From Chitinophaga lutea (GTDB lineage: Bacteria > Bacteroidota > Bacteroidia > Chitinophagales > Chitinophagaceae), in assembly GCF_003813775.1 (NCBI RefSeq), contig NZ_RPDH01000001.1:62001-126000 (forward strand): DNA of 64,000 bases. Reading direction: 5' to 3'. The notes under the pieces are model-generated. The model did no database searches. It was not told where the DNA came from and saw only the letters and a list, made by a program, of their open reading frames with translations. Both the position numbers and the translations under genes were made by a program. Below, one piece after another: positions 8,440 to 18,400 of the stretch (position 1 is the stretch's first letter; the number at the start of each line of letters is the position of its first letter).

Positions 8440-9615
8440 CTACGATCTGATGATCAGTCTGGTGCCTTCTATTCTGAATTGTATACCGCTCAGTTCAAGT
8501 ACTTTCATCATTTGGGAAGCCGGCGTGTTCCTTGAAACGCGGCCGTTGAAACGGCCATCCGGCACGGGGCCTTCGTACACCACATCCAGGTTGTACCATT
8601 TTTCAACCTGCCGCATGATCTGGCGGATATCTGCTTCCTCGAAAACAAAAAATCCGTTTTTCCATCCCATTACCTCGTCCAGGTTCACCTGGCGGGCCAG
8701 CGTTATCTGGCCGTCTTTCCCCACGCGCGACTGCTGGCCGGGCGCAAGGAGCTGCGTGGCGGCGCCCTGCTTTACCTGAACGCTGCCTTCGAGCAGGGTG
8801 GTCCGTATTTCGGCTTCATCCGCATAAGCATTCACATTAAAATGAGTGCCGAGCACGGCGATCTCCATATCGTTGACCTTGCAGCGGAACGGTATGCGCT
8901 GGCCGTTCTTGTCCGCCCTGGCCACTTCAAAATAAGCTTCTCCCGTTACCTCCACGTACCGCTCGCTGCCGGTAAAGGCGACCGGGAAGCGGATAGACGA
9001 CGCACTGTTCAGCCACACCCTGGTGCCGTCCGACAACGTTAGCTGGTATTGCCCGCCACGCGGGGTGGCCACTTTATTAAAAACCGGCGCTTCATTGCCG
9101 CCTGTGCCGGCATTATAGGTAAGCTGACCCGGCAGTTTGATGATCTTCGTATTGCCCTGCTGGCCCACGGAGCCGCTGCCCGCACTGTCGAGGTTCACGC
9201 TTGTACCGTCTGCCAGCACCAGCACGGCCTTATTGGTGCCCGGAAGAGCATCCCCGGCCGGCATGGCTGTAGCCGTTGCAGGCGTCTTTTCCCGTTGGGC
9301 GGGTGCCCGCCACAACCAAAAGCCCGCAGCCACCAGTACCAGTACGGCCGCCGCAATTTTGGAAAAGAACACGATCCGCGACCGCACCGAAGGGCGTTCC
9401 TTCGCGGTAACGGTCTGATACATAAAGTCCCAGTCGATATCGCCCCCTTCCTTTTCAGACGGCAGCTCACTGTACTGCCCGCTGATCAGCTGGCTGAGCG
9501 CCTCCCTCCCCGCGGGTGCCCGCAGTTCACTGAACAGTTCTTCCAGCTCCTCGCGGGAGCAGTTTTTATTCGTGTATTGTGTTAACAGGTACCGAAGCCG
9601 GTCGTTGGATGGCAT
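8440..9615 (-). CDS. FecR-family anti-sigma factor (locus A)
   Basis: The protein has about 391 residues from the start chosen here (MPSNDRLRYLL); an ATG two codons upstream (9621) is also possible. It has a cytoplasmic helical N-terminal region that should bind the ECF sigma factor, a single membrane segment (IAAAVLVLVAAGFWLW), a periplasmic FecR beta-domain (TPRGGQYQLTLSDGTRVWLN, GEAYFEVA, TLLEGSVQV) and a C-terminal DUF4974/STN-like domain. FecR proteins pass the occupancy signal from the SusC STN domain to the sigma factor. It sits between the ECF sigma gene and SusC on the same strand, the standard arrangement. Confidence 0.95.
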   Translation of the reverse strand: MPSNDRLRYLLTQYTNKNCSREELEELFSELRAPAGREALSQLISGQYSELPSEKEGGDIDWDFMYQTVTAKERPSVRSRIVFFSKIAAAVLVLVAAGFWLWRAPAQREKTPATATAMPAGDALPGTNKAVLVLADGTSVNLDSAGSGSVGQQGNTKIIKLPGQLTYNAGTGGNEAPVFNKVATPRGGQYQLTLSDGTRVWLNSASSIRFPVAFTGSERYVEVTGEAYFEVARADKNGQRIPFRCKVNDMEIAVLGTHFNVNAYADEAEIRTTLLEGSVQVKQGAATQLLAPGQQSRVGKDGQITLARQVNLDEVMGWKNGFFVFEEADIRQIMRQVEKWYNLDVVYEGPVPDGRFNGRVSRNTPASQMMKVLELSGIQFRIEGTRLIIRS

Positions 9616-9699
9616 AGTCATAATTATCGGCGGGAAAGTGATCCCCCACATCATACAGACTGTTCTAAAAGAAAAGAGTACTGGTGAAACTCAAAAAAA

Positions 9700-10302
9700 T
9701 TAATAAAAAGCGGTAAAAACGGTAATCCCCAGCAGTACGGCGGGCTCGTACTGGGTGTGCAGGAAGGTCCGGATAAAGCGGAGAATCTCCACCATGGTGT
9801 TTTTGACGGTGGGTACGGATATACCCAGCCGCTGGGCGATCTCCTGGTGGCTGAGCCCATCCCGGCGGCTTAAGTGATAAATGGTCTGTTTGCGGGTAGA
9901 TAGCCTGGAGAGGGCTTTCCCGACGATGTTGGCGGTTTCGGCGGCCAGCACCGCCTGTTCGGTATACTCCACCTCTTCCTGGATATTGGCCCATACCTGC
10001 GTCCGCAGTTTTTTATCGCGCGCCAGCCGGGTGAGGTGATCCATTACCAGGTTATGCGCCATGGTATAGATGTATTTTTTAGGAAATGTTACCCCGGAGA
10101 GGGTGCCGCGGCGCCGCCACAGCTTCAGGAACAGCTCCTGCACGATCTCTTCCGAATCGGCGCGGGAATGGGTGAGCTCAAATGCAAAGCTGAACAGCCG
10201 CAGCCGGTACAGGTCAAATAACTGCCGAAATGCCGTTTCGTCCCCTCCGTCGATCTGCCGGAAGAGATACGCTTCGTTATGTACCACTGAGTCTTTGTCC
10301 AT
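9700..10302 (-). CDS. ECF RNA polymerase sigma factor (locus A)
   Basis: This 200-residue sigma-70 family protein has region 2 (FRQLFDLYRLRLFSFAFEL, ADSEEIVQELFLKLW) and a region 4 helix-turn-helix (LSHQEIAQRLGISVPTVKNTM). Like many Bacteroidota ECF factors it ends in a short hydrophobic tail (AVLLGITVFTAFY), which might touch the membrane or the FecR partner. It is the first gene of locus A and should drive the susCD operon after release by FecR. Confidence 0.95.
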   Translation of the reverse strand: MDKDSVVHNEAYLFRQIDGGDETAFRQLFDLYRLRLFSFAFELTHSRADSEEIVQELFLKLWRRRGTLSGVTFPKKYIYTMAHNLVMDHLTRLARDKKLRTQVWANIQEEVEYTEQAVLAAETANIVGKALSRLSTRKQTIYHLSRRDGLSHQEIAQRLGISVPTVKNTMVEILRFIRTFLHTQYEPAVLLGITVFTAFY

Positions 10303-10451
10303 ATGTTCACTGAAGGAGTAAATTTAATTTCTTTTTTAAATTCCGGGGGAAAATTGTTTAGAGGCCGTGTGACTTAGCCAGCGGGCATTGTCGCTTTGGG
10401 GGATAGCTGCGAGCTGGCGTTGCCGGGCAGCCGTTTTGTAACATACCCTAC

Positions 10452-10478
10452 AAAAAAAGCCCCGGAAAAATCCGGGGC
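10452..10478 (-). terminator. Intrinsic terminator of locus B
   Basis: On the minus strand an 8-bp perfect stem (GCCCCGGA with TCCGGGGC, loop TTTT) is followed by seven T residues. It lies 25 bp past the stop of the RbsD/FucU-like gene and separates locus B from the sigma factor of locus A. Confidence 0.9.
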
Positions 10479-10502
10479 ATCGCTTTTCATACAAACATGA
10501 GG

Positions 10503-11042
10503 TTATGGGTTCATTTTCCGACGTAAGGCGGTTTCTTTTTCATTGCTCCAATACGCGCAGTCCAGTTCAAAAAATACGGAGGTGTATGGATGCAGCGATT
10601 CCGTTTTCAGCACCAGTACCGAAAACGTTCCGGCGGCGGCGCTCATCTTCCCGAACACCGTATCGTGCAATATCACGTTCACTTTCTGCGGACCGAGCAC
10701 AGTGGCGATCTCCTTTTCTGCCGCGGTAATGCCGGGTGACAGCGAATCCGTCATATAGGCCAGTTCCGCGTCGCGGTACACGATGGGTTTTACATGTGGT
10801 GAGGCCACCAGTTGCCGCTGCACGAATTCCAGCACTTCCGGCATGGCCGCGCCGGTGTTCACCGTAAGGATGCCGGCGTTGGTCTGATCAGGGAAGGCTT
10901 TATCCACAATCAGCACCCAGTTGCGGTGGCCGAGCAATGGCAGTTGTTGTTCAACGGTGCGCTGCCAGGATTCCGCAGGCATCGTTGTTCTTTCACCGGC
11001 CGTACAACCGGCCAGTAACAGTAAAAAAAACATTTTCCTCAT
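10503..11042 (-). CDS. RbsD/FucU-like lipoprotein
   Basis: This 179-residue protein has a clear lipobox (LLLLAGC, Cys13) followed by an RbsD/FucU-type fold. The signature GHRNWVLIVDKAFPD matches the GHG(D/N)-x-IVxxDxxFP segment of sugar mutarotases, and HPYTSVFFEL resembles the C-terminal PYxNxxL motif. RbsD and FucU interconvert sugar anomers in the cytoplasm; here the lipoprotein signal puts the domain outside the inner membrane, which is unusual. The ATG overlaps the last bases of the GH116 gene in an ATGA arrangement, so the two are translationally coupled. A likely job is mutarotation or binding of the sugar released by the glycosidase, but this is inferred. A terminator follows. Confidence 0.75.
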   Translation of the reverse strand: MRKMFFLLLLAGCTAGERTTMPAESWQRTVEQQLPLLGHRNWVLIVDKAFPDQTNAGILTVNTGAAMPEVLEFVQRQLVASPHVKPIVYRDAELAYMTDSLSPGITAAEKEIATVLGPQKVNVILHDTVFGKMSAAAGTFSVLVLKTESLHPYTSVFFELDCAYWSNEKETALRRKMNP

Positions 11043-13765
11043 GCGATACCGATTTGAAGGGTACCGTTTTCTTCCACCATTACGGTGTTCTTCAGCCGGA
11101 TGAGTACGCGTTTCCCTTCCGTTTTAAATTGGGCGGGCACGGCGGCGCCGTTCACGCGTACAGTGACTTTGCCGGGCTTCCATTCCTGCACCAGCTCAAA
11201 CATCAGCCGACCAACCGGCAGGTTGCCGAAAACCACCTTCAGTTCGTGCTGCTGGCCCGCCGCGCCCGCCTGCTGGCTATAAGTGCCCCAGCCTTCCGCA
11301 GCAGTGAAGGCCGCTTTAAAGTTTTCCGGGCTGACGCGCGGCGCAAAGCCGATATACTTTTTCGGGCCGTGGTATTCAAAACCACAGGCGCTGATGAAAG
11401 TGCCGTAACTGGCCATCGCGCGAGCGTAGTGATCGCTGCATTCTATTTCGTTGTAGGGGTTTCTTTTGGCGCCATGATACCGGTCGTGGATCACGCGCGT
11501 CAGCACAAGGGCCTCGTCTGCCATACCTTCTGCCATCATGTGCGCGGCCACCTGGTGCTCGAATCCCGACATACATTCATGAAAGTATCCCAGCTGCCAG
11601 GTCACGTCCTCACCGTAAGGTTTGGGCTCGTTGCGCGGGTTGGTGTTCATGATCATGCCGCCTTCCCCTTCGAGCGCATACGGCCGCCCGCCGGTGTGGG
11701 TTTTGATGTAAGGTCCTACGTCCATCGTGAAGTTATATTTCCACAGCGCTTTTAACGCCGACAGCGACTTGTCTCTATCCAGCACCCGTGGCAGGCCCAC
11801 CTGGAAAGCCCAGCTTTGGCCGTATACCTGGTCGATGTGACAGGTGTTGTAAGAACCGAGTTTTTTTCTTCCCTGCACGGCATCCGGGCGGTGGATAAAA
11901 TATTCGCCGTTGAACAGCTCTTTTTCCATATTCGCCTTCCCTTTCTGCACATACGCCGCACAGGTTTTCGCAAAGGTGGTATCACCTGTTTCTTCCGCCA
12001 TGCTTTGCGCGGCGCGCGCGGCGGCGATGCACAGCCCCACTATCCAGGCGATCTCTCCTTCCCATACCGCATCGAGGGTGTTCTCCATGGGAGAATCCGT
12101 CATGCCGTCGCCGTTTTTGTCCTGCGCCAGCATGAACTGAACGGCCTTTTTGATTTTCGGCCAGTTGGCGCGCAGGAAAGCATCGTCTTTGCTCATCTGG
12201 TGCTCCCGGTAAATACGGAGGATGGTGCCTGCCTGCCCGTCGATGGCGGGGCGGTTTTCATTCTCGGCCCGGAAGATGATGGCGCCGGAATCTTCTTTGA
12301 AAGCCACCCCCAGGTCTACGCGCTGGCGCTGGTCTCTTTCGATAGAGGGGAATATGCGCGCAGCGGTGTGCCCGTATTGCCATACGTGCGTACAGGTGCC
12401 CGCGCAGGCGCCTACACCTTCCCAGCCCCAGAAGCGGCCGCTGGCAAAGCGGTACGTATTGGCGGTGGCCAATGTGCCGATGTTCACGAAAGTTCTTTCG
12501 AGGAACCAGTGCGGCAGCGTGGAATCGTTCCAGGTCTGCTGCCAGCGCTCCGTCAGGGTGGTGAGCCGTTTGAAATGCGCCGCAAGATACGCCGCCGTAG
12601 CTGCCGCATCTTTAAACCGGACGGCATACTCAAAACCGCCGTCCGCATCTTTCACCAGCTTTTTCAGGCCGGGATGCGGATTGTTAAAATGCCAGGTGAT
12701 GAAATAATCCGCCTCCATTGTATCGCCTGGCGCCATCTGCTGCGATACCGCCAGTGCGCCCACCAGCTTATCGTCGCCATCGGCTTCGGCAGCTGCAGCA
12801 GTGTTGTTACCGAACGACTCCGCCGTCACCGGCCAGGGGTTGAAGGACGCATGTGTCGTCGCCGCTTTGCCCATCAGGGAAATACTCATGCTTCCGGCAT
12901 CTTTGGCGGTAAGTAATTCGGCATCCGAAGTGTTGTAGCCAAAATGGATGGACGTAAAAGTATCAGCGGATATTACTTTGCTTTGTTTTTTGCCGCTACC
13001 GGCTTTGGCGGTGATCTTATTCACACCGTTCTCCATCCAGCCCACCAGGCTCGCCTGCATGGGTCTACCGGAAATATTTTTGATCTCCGCGCGCAGGATG
13101 GTGGCAGGCAACGATGAATCGTCCGCATTCAGCGGCACGAAAGGCGAATATACTTTCAGCCGCACCTCCACCGGCGCGTTTTTGCCGGTATAGGTAATCA
13201 CCGCCATGGGATAGGCAGCTTCGAAACGGATTTCGTCCCAGTGGTCTTCCCTGAGCTCTCGCACCCAGGTTTTCCCTTCCTGCTCCACCTTCACGGCAAA
13301 GCCCTGTTCCAGCACGCGTTTATTGTCCGCCATGGCGGGCTCCACGTATGCGGCGCCATCGCGGACGCGGATCTTACGCAGCTTTGTACCATCGTGCCAG
13401 TTCACGGTTTTGGGATCGATGCCTTCGTGGGTGCTTTCGATGGTTTCATTGTACACCTGCCACAGCCAGAGACGGCCGTCGCCACCCACATATACGGTGC
13501 CCGCATGCAGGCCGCCCACCGGCATACCGAGAAACTGCAATTCATTGCGGCTTTTGAGGTATGCTGTTGCCGTTCCCCGTTCGTAAAGGGATTTGAGCCA
13601 GGCGGTATCGATGCCTTTGTCTGCAGGAATATTATGCAGCGGATATTCTTCAAACGCCACGCCCCTCGCCCACACTGGGATACGGGCAACCGCGAGGCCT
13701 GCGGTAAACAGGCCCGCGATTTTCAGAAATTCTCTTCTCGGATGCTCTTGTTTTTTTTCCATCAT
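11039..13765 (-). CDS. GH116-family glycosidase (beta-glucosidase/glucosylceramidase type)
   Basis: This 908-residue protein has a twin-arginine-like signal (RREFLKIAGLFTAG) followed by the two GH116 regions: a beta-sandwich N-terminal domain (LQFLGMPVGGLHAG near residue 75) and an alpha/alpha-barrel catalytic domain (CAGTCTHVWQYGHTAARIFP, GGMIMNTNPRNEPKPYGED, NEIECSDHYARAMASYGTF). Family members include human GBA2 and bacterial beta-glucosidases or xylosidases. It follows the SusCD pair of locus B by 35 bp and overlaps the downstream RbsD/FucU-like gene, so it is probably the main hydrolase of that system. Export by Tat would put it in the periplasm. The family is fairly sure; the substrate is not. 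Confidence 0.85.
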   Translation of the reverse strand: MMEKKQEHPRREFLKIAGLFTAGLAVARIPVWARGVAFEEYPLHNIPADKGIDTAWLKSLYERGTATAYLKSRNELQFLGMPVGGLHAGTVYVGGDGRLWLWQVYNETIESTHEGIDPKTVNWHDGTKLRKIRVRDGAAYVEPAMADNKRVLEQGFAVKVEQEGKTWVRELREDHWDEIRFEAAYPMAVITYTGKNAPVEVRLKVYSPFVPLNADDSSLPATILRAEIKNISGRPMQASLVGWMENGVNKITAKAGSGKKQSKVISADTFTSIHFGYNTSDAELLTAKDAGSMSISLMGKAATTHASFNPWPVTAESFGNNTAAAAEADGDDKLVGALAVSQQMAPGDTMEADYFITWHFNNPHPGLKKLVKDADGGFEYAVRFKDAAATAAYLAAHFKRLTTLTERWQQTWNDSTLPHWFLERTFVNIGTLATANTYRFASGRFWGWEGVGACAGTCTHVWQYGHTAARIFPSIERDQRQRVDLGVAFKEDSGAIIFRAENENRPAIDGQAGTILRIYREHQMSKDDAFLRANWPKIKKAVQFMLAQDKNGDGMTDSPMENTLDAVWEGEIAWIVGLCIAAARAAQSMAEETGDTTFAKTCAAYVQKGKANMEKELFNGEYFIHRPDAVQGRKKLGSYNTCHIDQVYGQSWAFQVGLPRVLDRDKSLSALKALWKYNFTMDVGPYIKTHTGGRPYALEGEGGMIMNTNPRNEPKPYGEDVTWQLGYFHECMSGFEHQVAAHMMAEGMADEALVLTRVIHDRYHGAKRNPYNEIECSDHYARAMASYGTFISACGFEYHGPKKYIGFAPRVSPENFKAAFTAAEGWGTYSQQAGAAGQQHELKVVFGNLPVGRLMFELVQEWKPGKVTVRVNGAAVPAQFKTEGKRVLIRLKNTVMVEENGTLQIGIA

Positions 13766-13800
13766 CTTTGATTTTTCCAGTCTTGGTGCCCGTTGAACTT

Positions 13801-15438
13801 TTACCAGTTCGGGTTCTGCGGCAGCAGTTTTTTATTCTTGTCTGTTGCGGATTCAGGGATCGGCCAGAGGTAATGTTTTGTTTTATCGAACGTCCTGTTC
13901 TGGGCCAGAAAAGCGGGTTTGGTCCAGTCCCCAACAGCATCGGACACTTCGCTGTTGATGCCGTATGCGGGTTTGTTCAGCACGTTTTCCGCGATCTTCC
14001 AGCGGAGAATATCGAAATACCGTTTGTGCTCCGCCACGAACTCATGCCGGCGCTCTTCCCGTATCTTTTCGCGCATAGCGGCCTGGTTGCCCAGCAGCGC
14101 ATTTACCACCGGCAGCCCGGCGCGTTTGCGCACCTCGTTCATAGCCACCGCAATCTGCGGGTTGGCCGGCTCATATTCATTTAGTGCTTCGGCAAGCATC
14201 AGCCATGTCTCCGCGTACCGGTAAATCGGAAAATTCGTGTATGAACGCGTCGGATTGGGGTTTTCCGGTTCCGCAAACTTAAGGTACATATACCCGGTGA
14301 TACCGCCACCTTCGCTGTTCATTTTCTCGGGTTGTTTGTACGACGGATGAGGCTGGTACGGCCTGAATTTGCCGTCGGGCCGCAGGCAAGGCACACCGGG
14401 CAACAGGAATGTCTGTTTCATACGCGCATCCCGGTTTTCCCATGGATTGGCTTTGTCGTACAGCGGGGACACGCGGATATGCTGGCCATCAGTGCATTCG
14501 TAGGAATCGATCAGGTCGCGGGTAGGGCAAAAGCTCGCCCAGCCCTGCCCCGTGATGGAGCAACCATTGGGCAGGCACAACACGGGCAGCATGTGCACGA
14601 TCTCATTCGGCACATATTGGTACGCCAGAATCACTTCTTTGTTATTGTTGTTGCTTTCATGCCTGAAAAGATAACTGTAATCGGCCTCGAGCTGATAGCG
14701 CTGCATGTTCACTACTTCCTGCGCCGCCTGGGCGGCGGCCTTCCAGAGGGCCGGTTCGTCCTGCCCGGCATGAAATTTCCGGTAGCTGGCCATGTACAGG
14801 TACACATCGGCACGCAACATCAGCGCGCCGGCTTTGGTGACGCGGCCCATGTCTTTCGCGTCTGTGTATACCACCGGCAGGTTCGCCACGGCGGAATCGA
14901 CATTCTGCAACACGTAATTGAGCACTTCCTGTTTGGGACTGCGCGAAAGGGCGGCGTTTTCGAGGCTCACCGGCGTTTCCCTGATAAGCGGAATATCGCC
15001 GAAATGTTTCACCATCCTGAAGTACCGCATGGCCAGCGCAAACCGTACTTCTGCGCTCATGCGTTTTTTCAGGTTGGCATCGAGCTCCATCTCCCTGAGC
15101 TTGTCAAGCGCATTCAGCGCACGGTAAATAAAATCGTATTTCCATTCTTCCAGCAGATAGGCATCGGCGGCAGATTGGCTGCCCATACTGATATAACCCA
15201 ATCCGCCTTCGCCCCAGGCGTTAGTCATCACGGAGTTGTCGCTCTGGCAATCTTTCCAGAAATCCCGGCTCGATGGCAAAGTGGCATACACGGCATTCAC
15301 CCCGGCTTCAGCATCGGCCACGCTTTTCCAGAACGTTTCATTCGAGGGCTCGGACAGGGGGGCCCTGTCGAGGTACTTGGAGCAGCCCTGCATCAATGCC
15401 GCGGCCGCCAATAATATATAGACAAAAGATCTTTTCAT
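13801..15438 (-). CDS. SusD/RagB-family outer-membrane lipoprotein (locus B)
   Basis: This 545-residue protein has a lipobox ending at Cys19 (LMQGC) and the segment DRAPLSEPSNETFWKSVADA that is typical of the SusD N-terminus. Helical TPR-like regions and the C-terminal RETWLMLAEALNEY-type and RRHEFVAEHKRYFDILRW segments follow. It should form the lid of the SusC barrel encoded 15 bp upstream. GH116 and RbsD/FucU-like genes follow on the same strand. The length is normal for the family. Confidence 0.95.
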   Translation of the reverse strand: MKRSFVYILLAAAALMQGCSKYLDRAPLSEPSNETFWKSVADAEAGVNAVYATLPSSRDFWKDCQSDNSVMTNAWGEGGLGYISMGSQSAADAYLLEEWKYDFIYRALNALDKLREMELDANLKKRMSAEVRFALAMRYFRMVKHFGDIPLIRETPVSLENAALSRSPKQEVLNYVLQNVDSAVANLPVVYTDAKDMGRVTKAGALMLRADVYLYMASYRKFHAGQDEPALWKAAAQAAQEVVNMQRYQLEADYSYLFRHESNNNNKEVILAYQYVPNEIVHMLPVLCLPNGCSITGQGWASFCPTRDLIDSYECTDGQHIRVSPLYDKANPWENRDARMKQTFLLPGVPCLRPDGKFRPYQPHPSYKQPEKMNSEGGGITGYMYLKFAEPENPNPTRSYTNFPIYRYAETWLMLAEALNEYEPANPQIAVAMNEVRKRAGLPVVNALLGNQAAMREKIREERRHEFVAEHKRYFDILRWKIAENVLNKPAYGINSEVSDAVGDWTKPAFLAQNRTFDKTKHYLWPIPESATDKNKKLLPQNPNW

Positions 15439-15453
15439 AATCAGATGCTGTTT

Positions 15454-18400
15454 TTAGAATTTAAAGTTTGCGCCGAAGGCCATTGTTCTGGAAATGGGAT
15501 AATATCCTCCTTCCGGGTCGAACCCTTCGTACCTGGTAAAGGTCGCCAGGTTCTGCGCGGATACATATACCCGCAGATAGCTGATCTTCGCACGATCTAG
15601 CCAGCTTTTGGGCAGTGTATAACCCAGCTGCATGTTCTGCAGTTTCAGGTAATCCGATTTGCGCAGCCAGAAGCTGGAGTATTTCTGATCGTTGGACGTG
15701 TACTGCATCGAAAGGCGGGGATATTTGCCACCGGGATTCTGCGGCGTCCACGAATCCAGGTGCATCGGCCTGGCATTCTGCGACAGGTAAAACGCCCATC
15801 CTTCGTAACCGCTGATGTAGCGCATGGTGTTCATCGTACCATACACATTGACGGCAAAGTCAAATCCTTTCCACCCCGCATTCAGGTTGAGGCCGAAGCG
15901 CAAGGGCACTTTCCTGTTAAGTACCACCCGGTCTTTCCCGTCAATCACCCCGTCCGAATTCTGGTCTTTGTACTTGATATTGCCTGCAAAAACATTCGGC
16001 CCCTGGTTGGCGCTTTTGGCCACCTCGTCCGCGCTCTGGAACAGGCCTGTTGCTTCCAGCCCGTAGGGCAGCTGGTACTGGTCTCCCTGACTGGTGAGGG
16101 TACTGCCGTCTACCCATGGGCCGGTGCCTGCGAGGTCAGACACCCTGTTGCGGGAAAAACTGGCGTTCGCGTCCACGCCCCAGTTCAAGTCGCCTTTCCT
16201 GTCTTTGTACCAGGCGGATATTTCCAGCCCCCTGTTCTCCATTTTCAACAGGTTGCGTGTGGGCGGTTTCAGGCCGAATTCCAGCGGAACGGGCGGCGGG
16301 TAGAGGATGTTGCTCCTGTTGTTGATGAAATAATCCACCGTCAACCCGGTTTTACCATCAAGGAACGCAGCATTCAGGCCGATGTTGGCGAGTTGGGACT
16401 GCTCCCACTGAATGTCTTTATTCACTGCCGTTTCAACAAACGCACCAGGCACCATGGCCCCGTTAAAACCGTAGGTATTGGGAGCGTATTTCAGCAGCTC
16501 GTAAGTGGAATAATACCCTACCTTTTCTGCATCGCCCAGAATGCCCCACGACGCACGCAACTTCAGTTCGGAGAGCCAGTTAGCCTGCCCGCTCATGAAT
16601 TTTTCCCGGTTGATGTTCCATCCCGCCGAAAAAGAAGGGAAAGCGCCCCAGCGGTTGCCGCGCGCAAAACGGGAGGAGCCGTCGCCACGAATGTTGGCCT
16701 CAAAAAGATAACGCCCCTCGTAATCGTAGTTTAGCCGGGCGAATACCGACTGGATGGCTACATCATCCGCCCTGCCGCCACTTTGTTTGTTGAGCGTGCC
16801 CACATCCAGCACGTGAATACCGGGGAAAGGAAGCCCGTCGCGCGACGCGAAGAAATTACCAATGTTGTATAACTCCTGGGAATAGCCGCCCAGTATCTTG
16901 AAATGATGGTCGCGGAGGTGATGCGTATAATCCGTGACCAGCTGCAGCAGATTCCGCTGGCTGCTACTGGATGCATTCCGGAGGCTGCTCACCTTGTTTT
17001 GCGTGGAAACCACATTCCCCTGATCATCATACAGGAAATATGTGCTCACCCGGTTGGTGACCCATGAATCGTAGGCATAGCTGGAATAAGTGCCCTTGAT
17101 GTTCCAGTTTTTCAGGGGTGTCCAGCTCACGTCGAAGATGCTCATCAGCTCCTTTACTTTCGTTTTATTGAACCCGCCTTCGTATACGCCTGCAATGGGG
17201 TTGCCGGCCATGGAAGAACCGATCGCATACCGGCCCTGCTTCGTTTTTATAAAGGAAATGGGCGCCACGCGGGTGGCCTGCGATTGCCAGCCTTCCGTAC
17301 CGCCCTGCGGCTCGCCAATCTGTGTTTCGGTGTACTGGATATTGGCAGACAGCGAAAGGTCTTTGGTTAATTTGATGGTCACATCCGGGCGCACCATATA
17401 ACGGCGGTAGTCGTTATTGGGCAGCGTCCCGTCCTGGTAGTCGTACGACCCCGCAAGACGGTAGGTGATATCGCTTTTCTGGCCGGATACCGACATGTAG
17501 TTATTGCTGATAACGGTGTTCTTCTTATAGATTTCTTTATACCACCTGGTATCTGCGTATTTGCCTGCCTTCAGGTCTTCCTGCCCCTGCTGGCCGTACA
17601 CCTCGGGTTTTTTATCGTTCACCATGGCCTGGTCCCAAAGCCGCATATAATCCGCCGCCCCGATGAAATCCACCATGAATTGCGGTTTTTGCAGGCCGAT
17701 GCTGGAAACGATTTCCACTACCGGCTTGCCGTTGCCCTGCCCTTTTTTCGTCGTCACCAGTATCACGCCGTTGGCTGCGCGGGAGCCGTAGATGGCGGCG
17801 CTGGCGGCATCTTTCAGAACGGAGATGTTAGCGATATCGTTCGGGTTAAGGGTGTGCATATTACCCGGAATTCCGTCTATCAGCACCAGTACGCCCGAGC
17901 TCGAACCAAGCGTTGCCGTGCCACGGATATTGACCGTGGCCGCTGCACCTACCGCCCCGGTGGTCTTGCGGATATTCAGGCCAGGCACAGTACCTGCCAG
18001 CAATTCCTGTACATTGGTCACCGGCTTCGCATTCATGGCCTGCGCCACGTTAACGGTGCCGATGGCGCCGGTGAGATTGCTTTTCTTTTGTGTGCCGTAG
18101 CCCACTACCACCACCTGCTCCAGCAGGCTGGTACTGCGCTGCATGGTAATGTTAATGGCGCTGCGGTTATTCACCGGCACCTCCTGCGGGGAATATCCCA
18201 GCAGGTTGACGGATAGCACGGCATCCGCCGGCACGGTCAGCGTGAAAGCGCCCTCGTTGTTGGTAGTGGTACCTTTCGGAGAACCCTTCTGCACCACTGC
18301 CACACCCGGCAGCGGGGCGCCCGCTTCGTCTTTGATGATGCCCGACACCTGTATATCAGGCTGGTTGGCGCGCTCGATCAGCACCAGACCCGACGGACGG

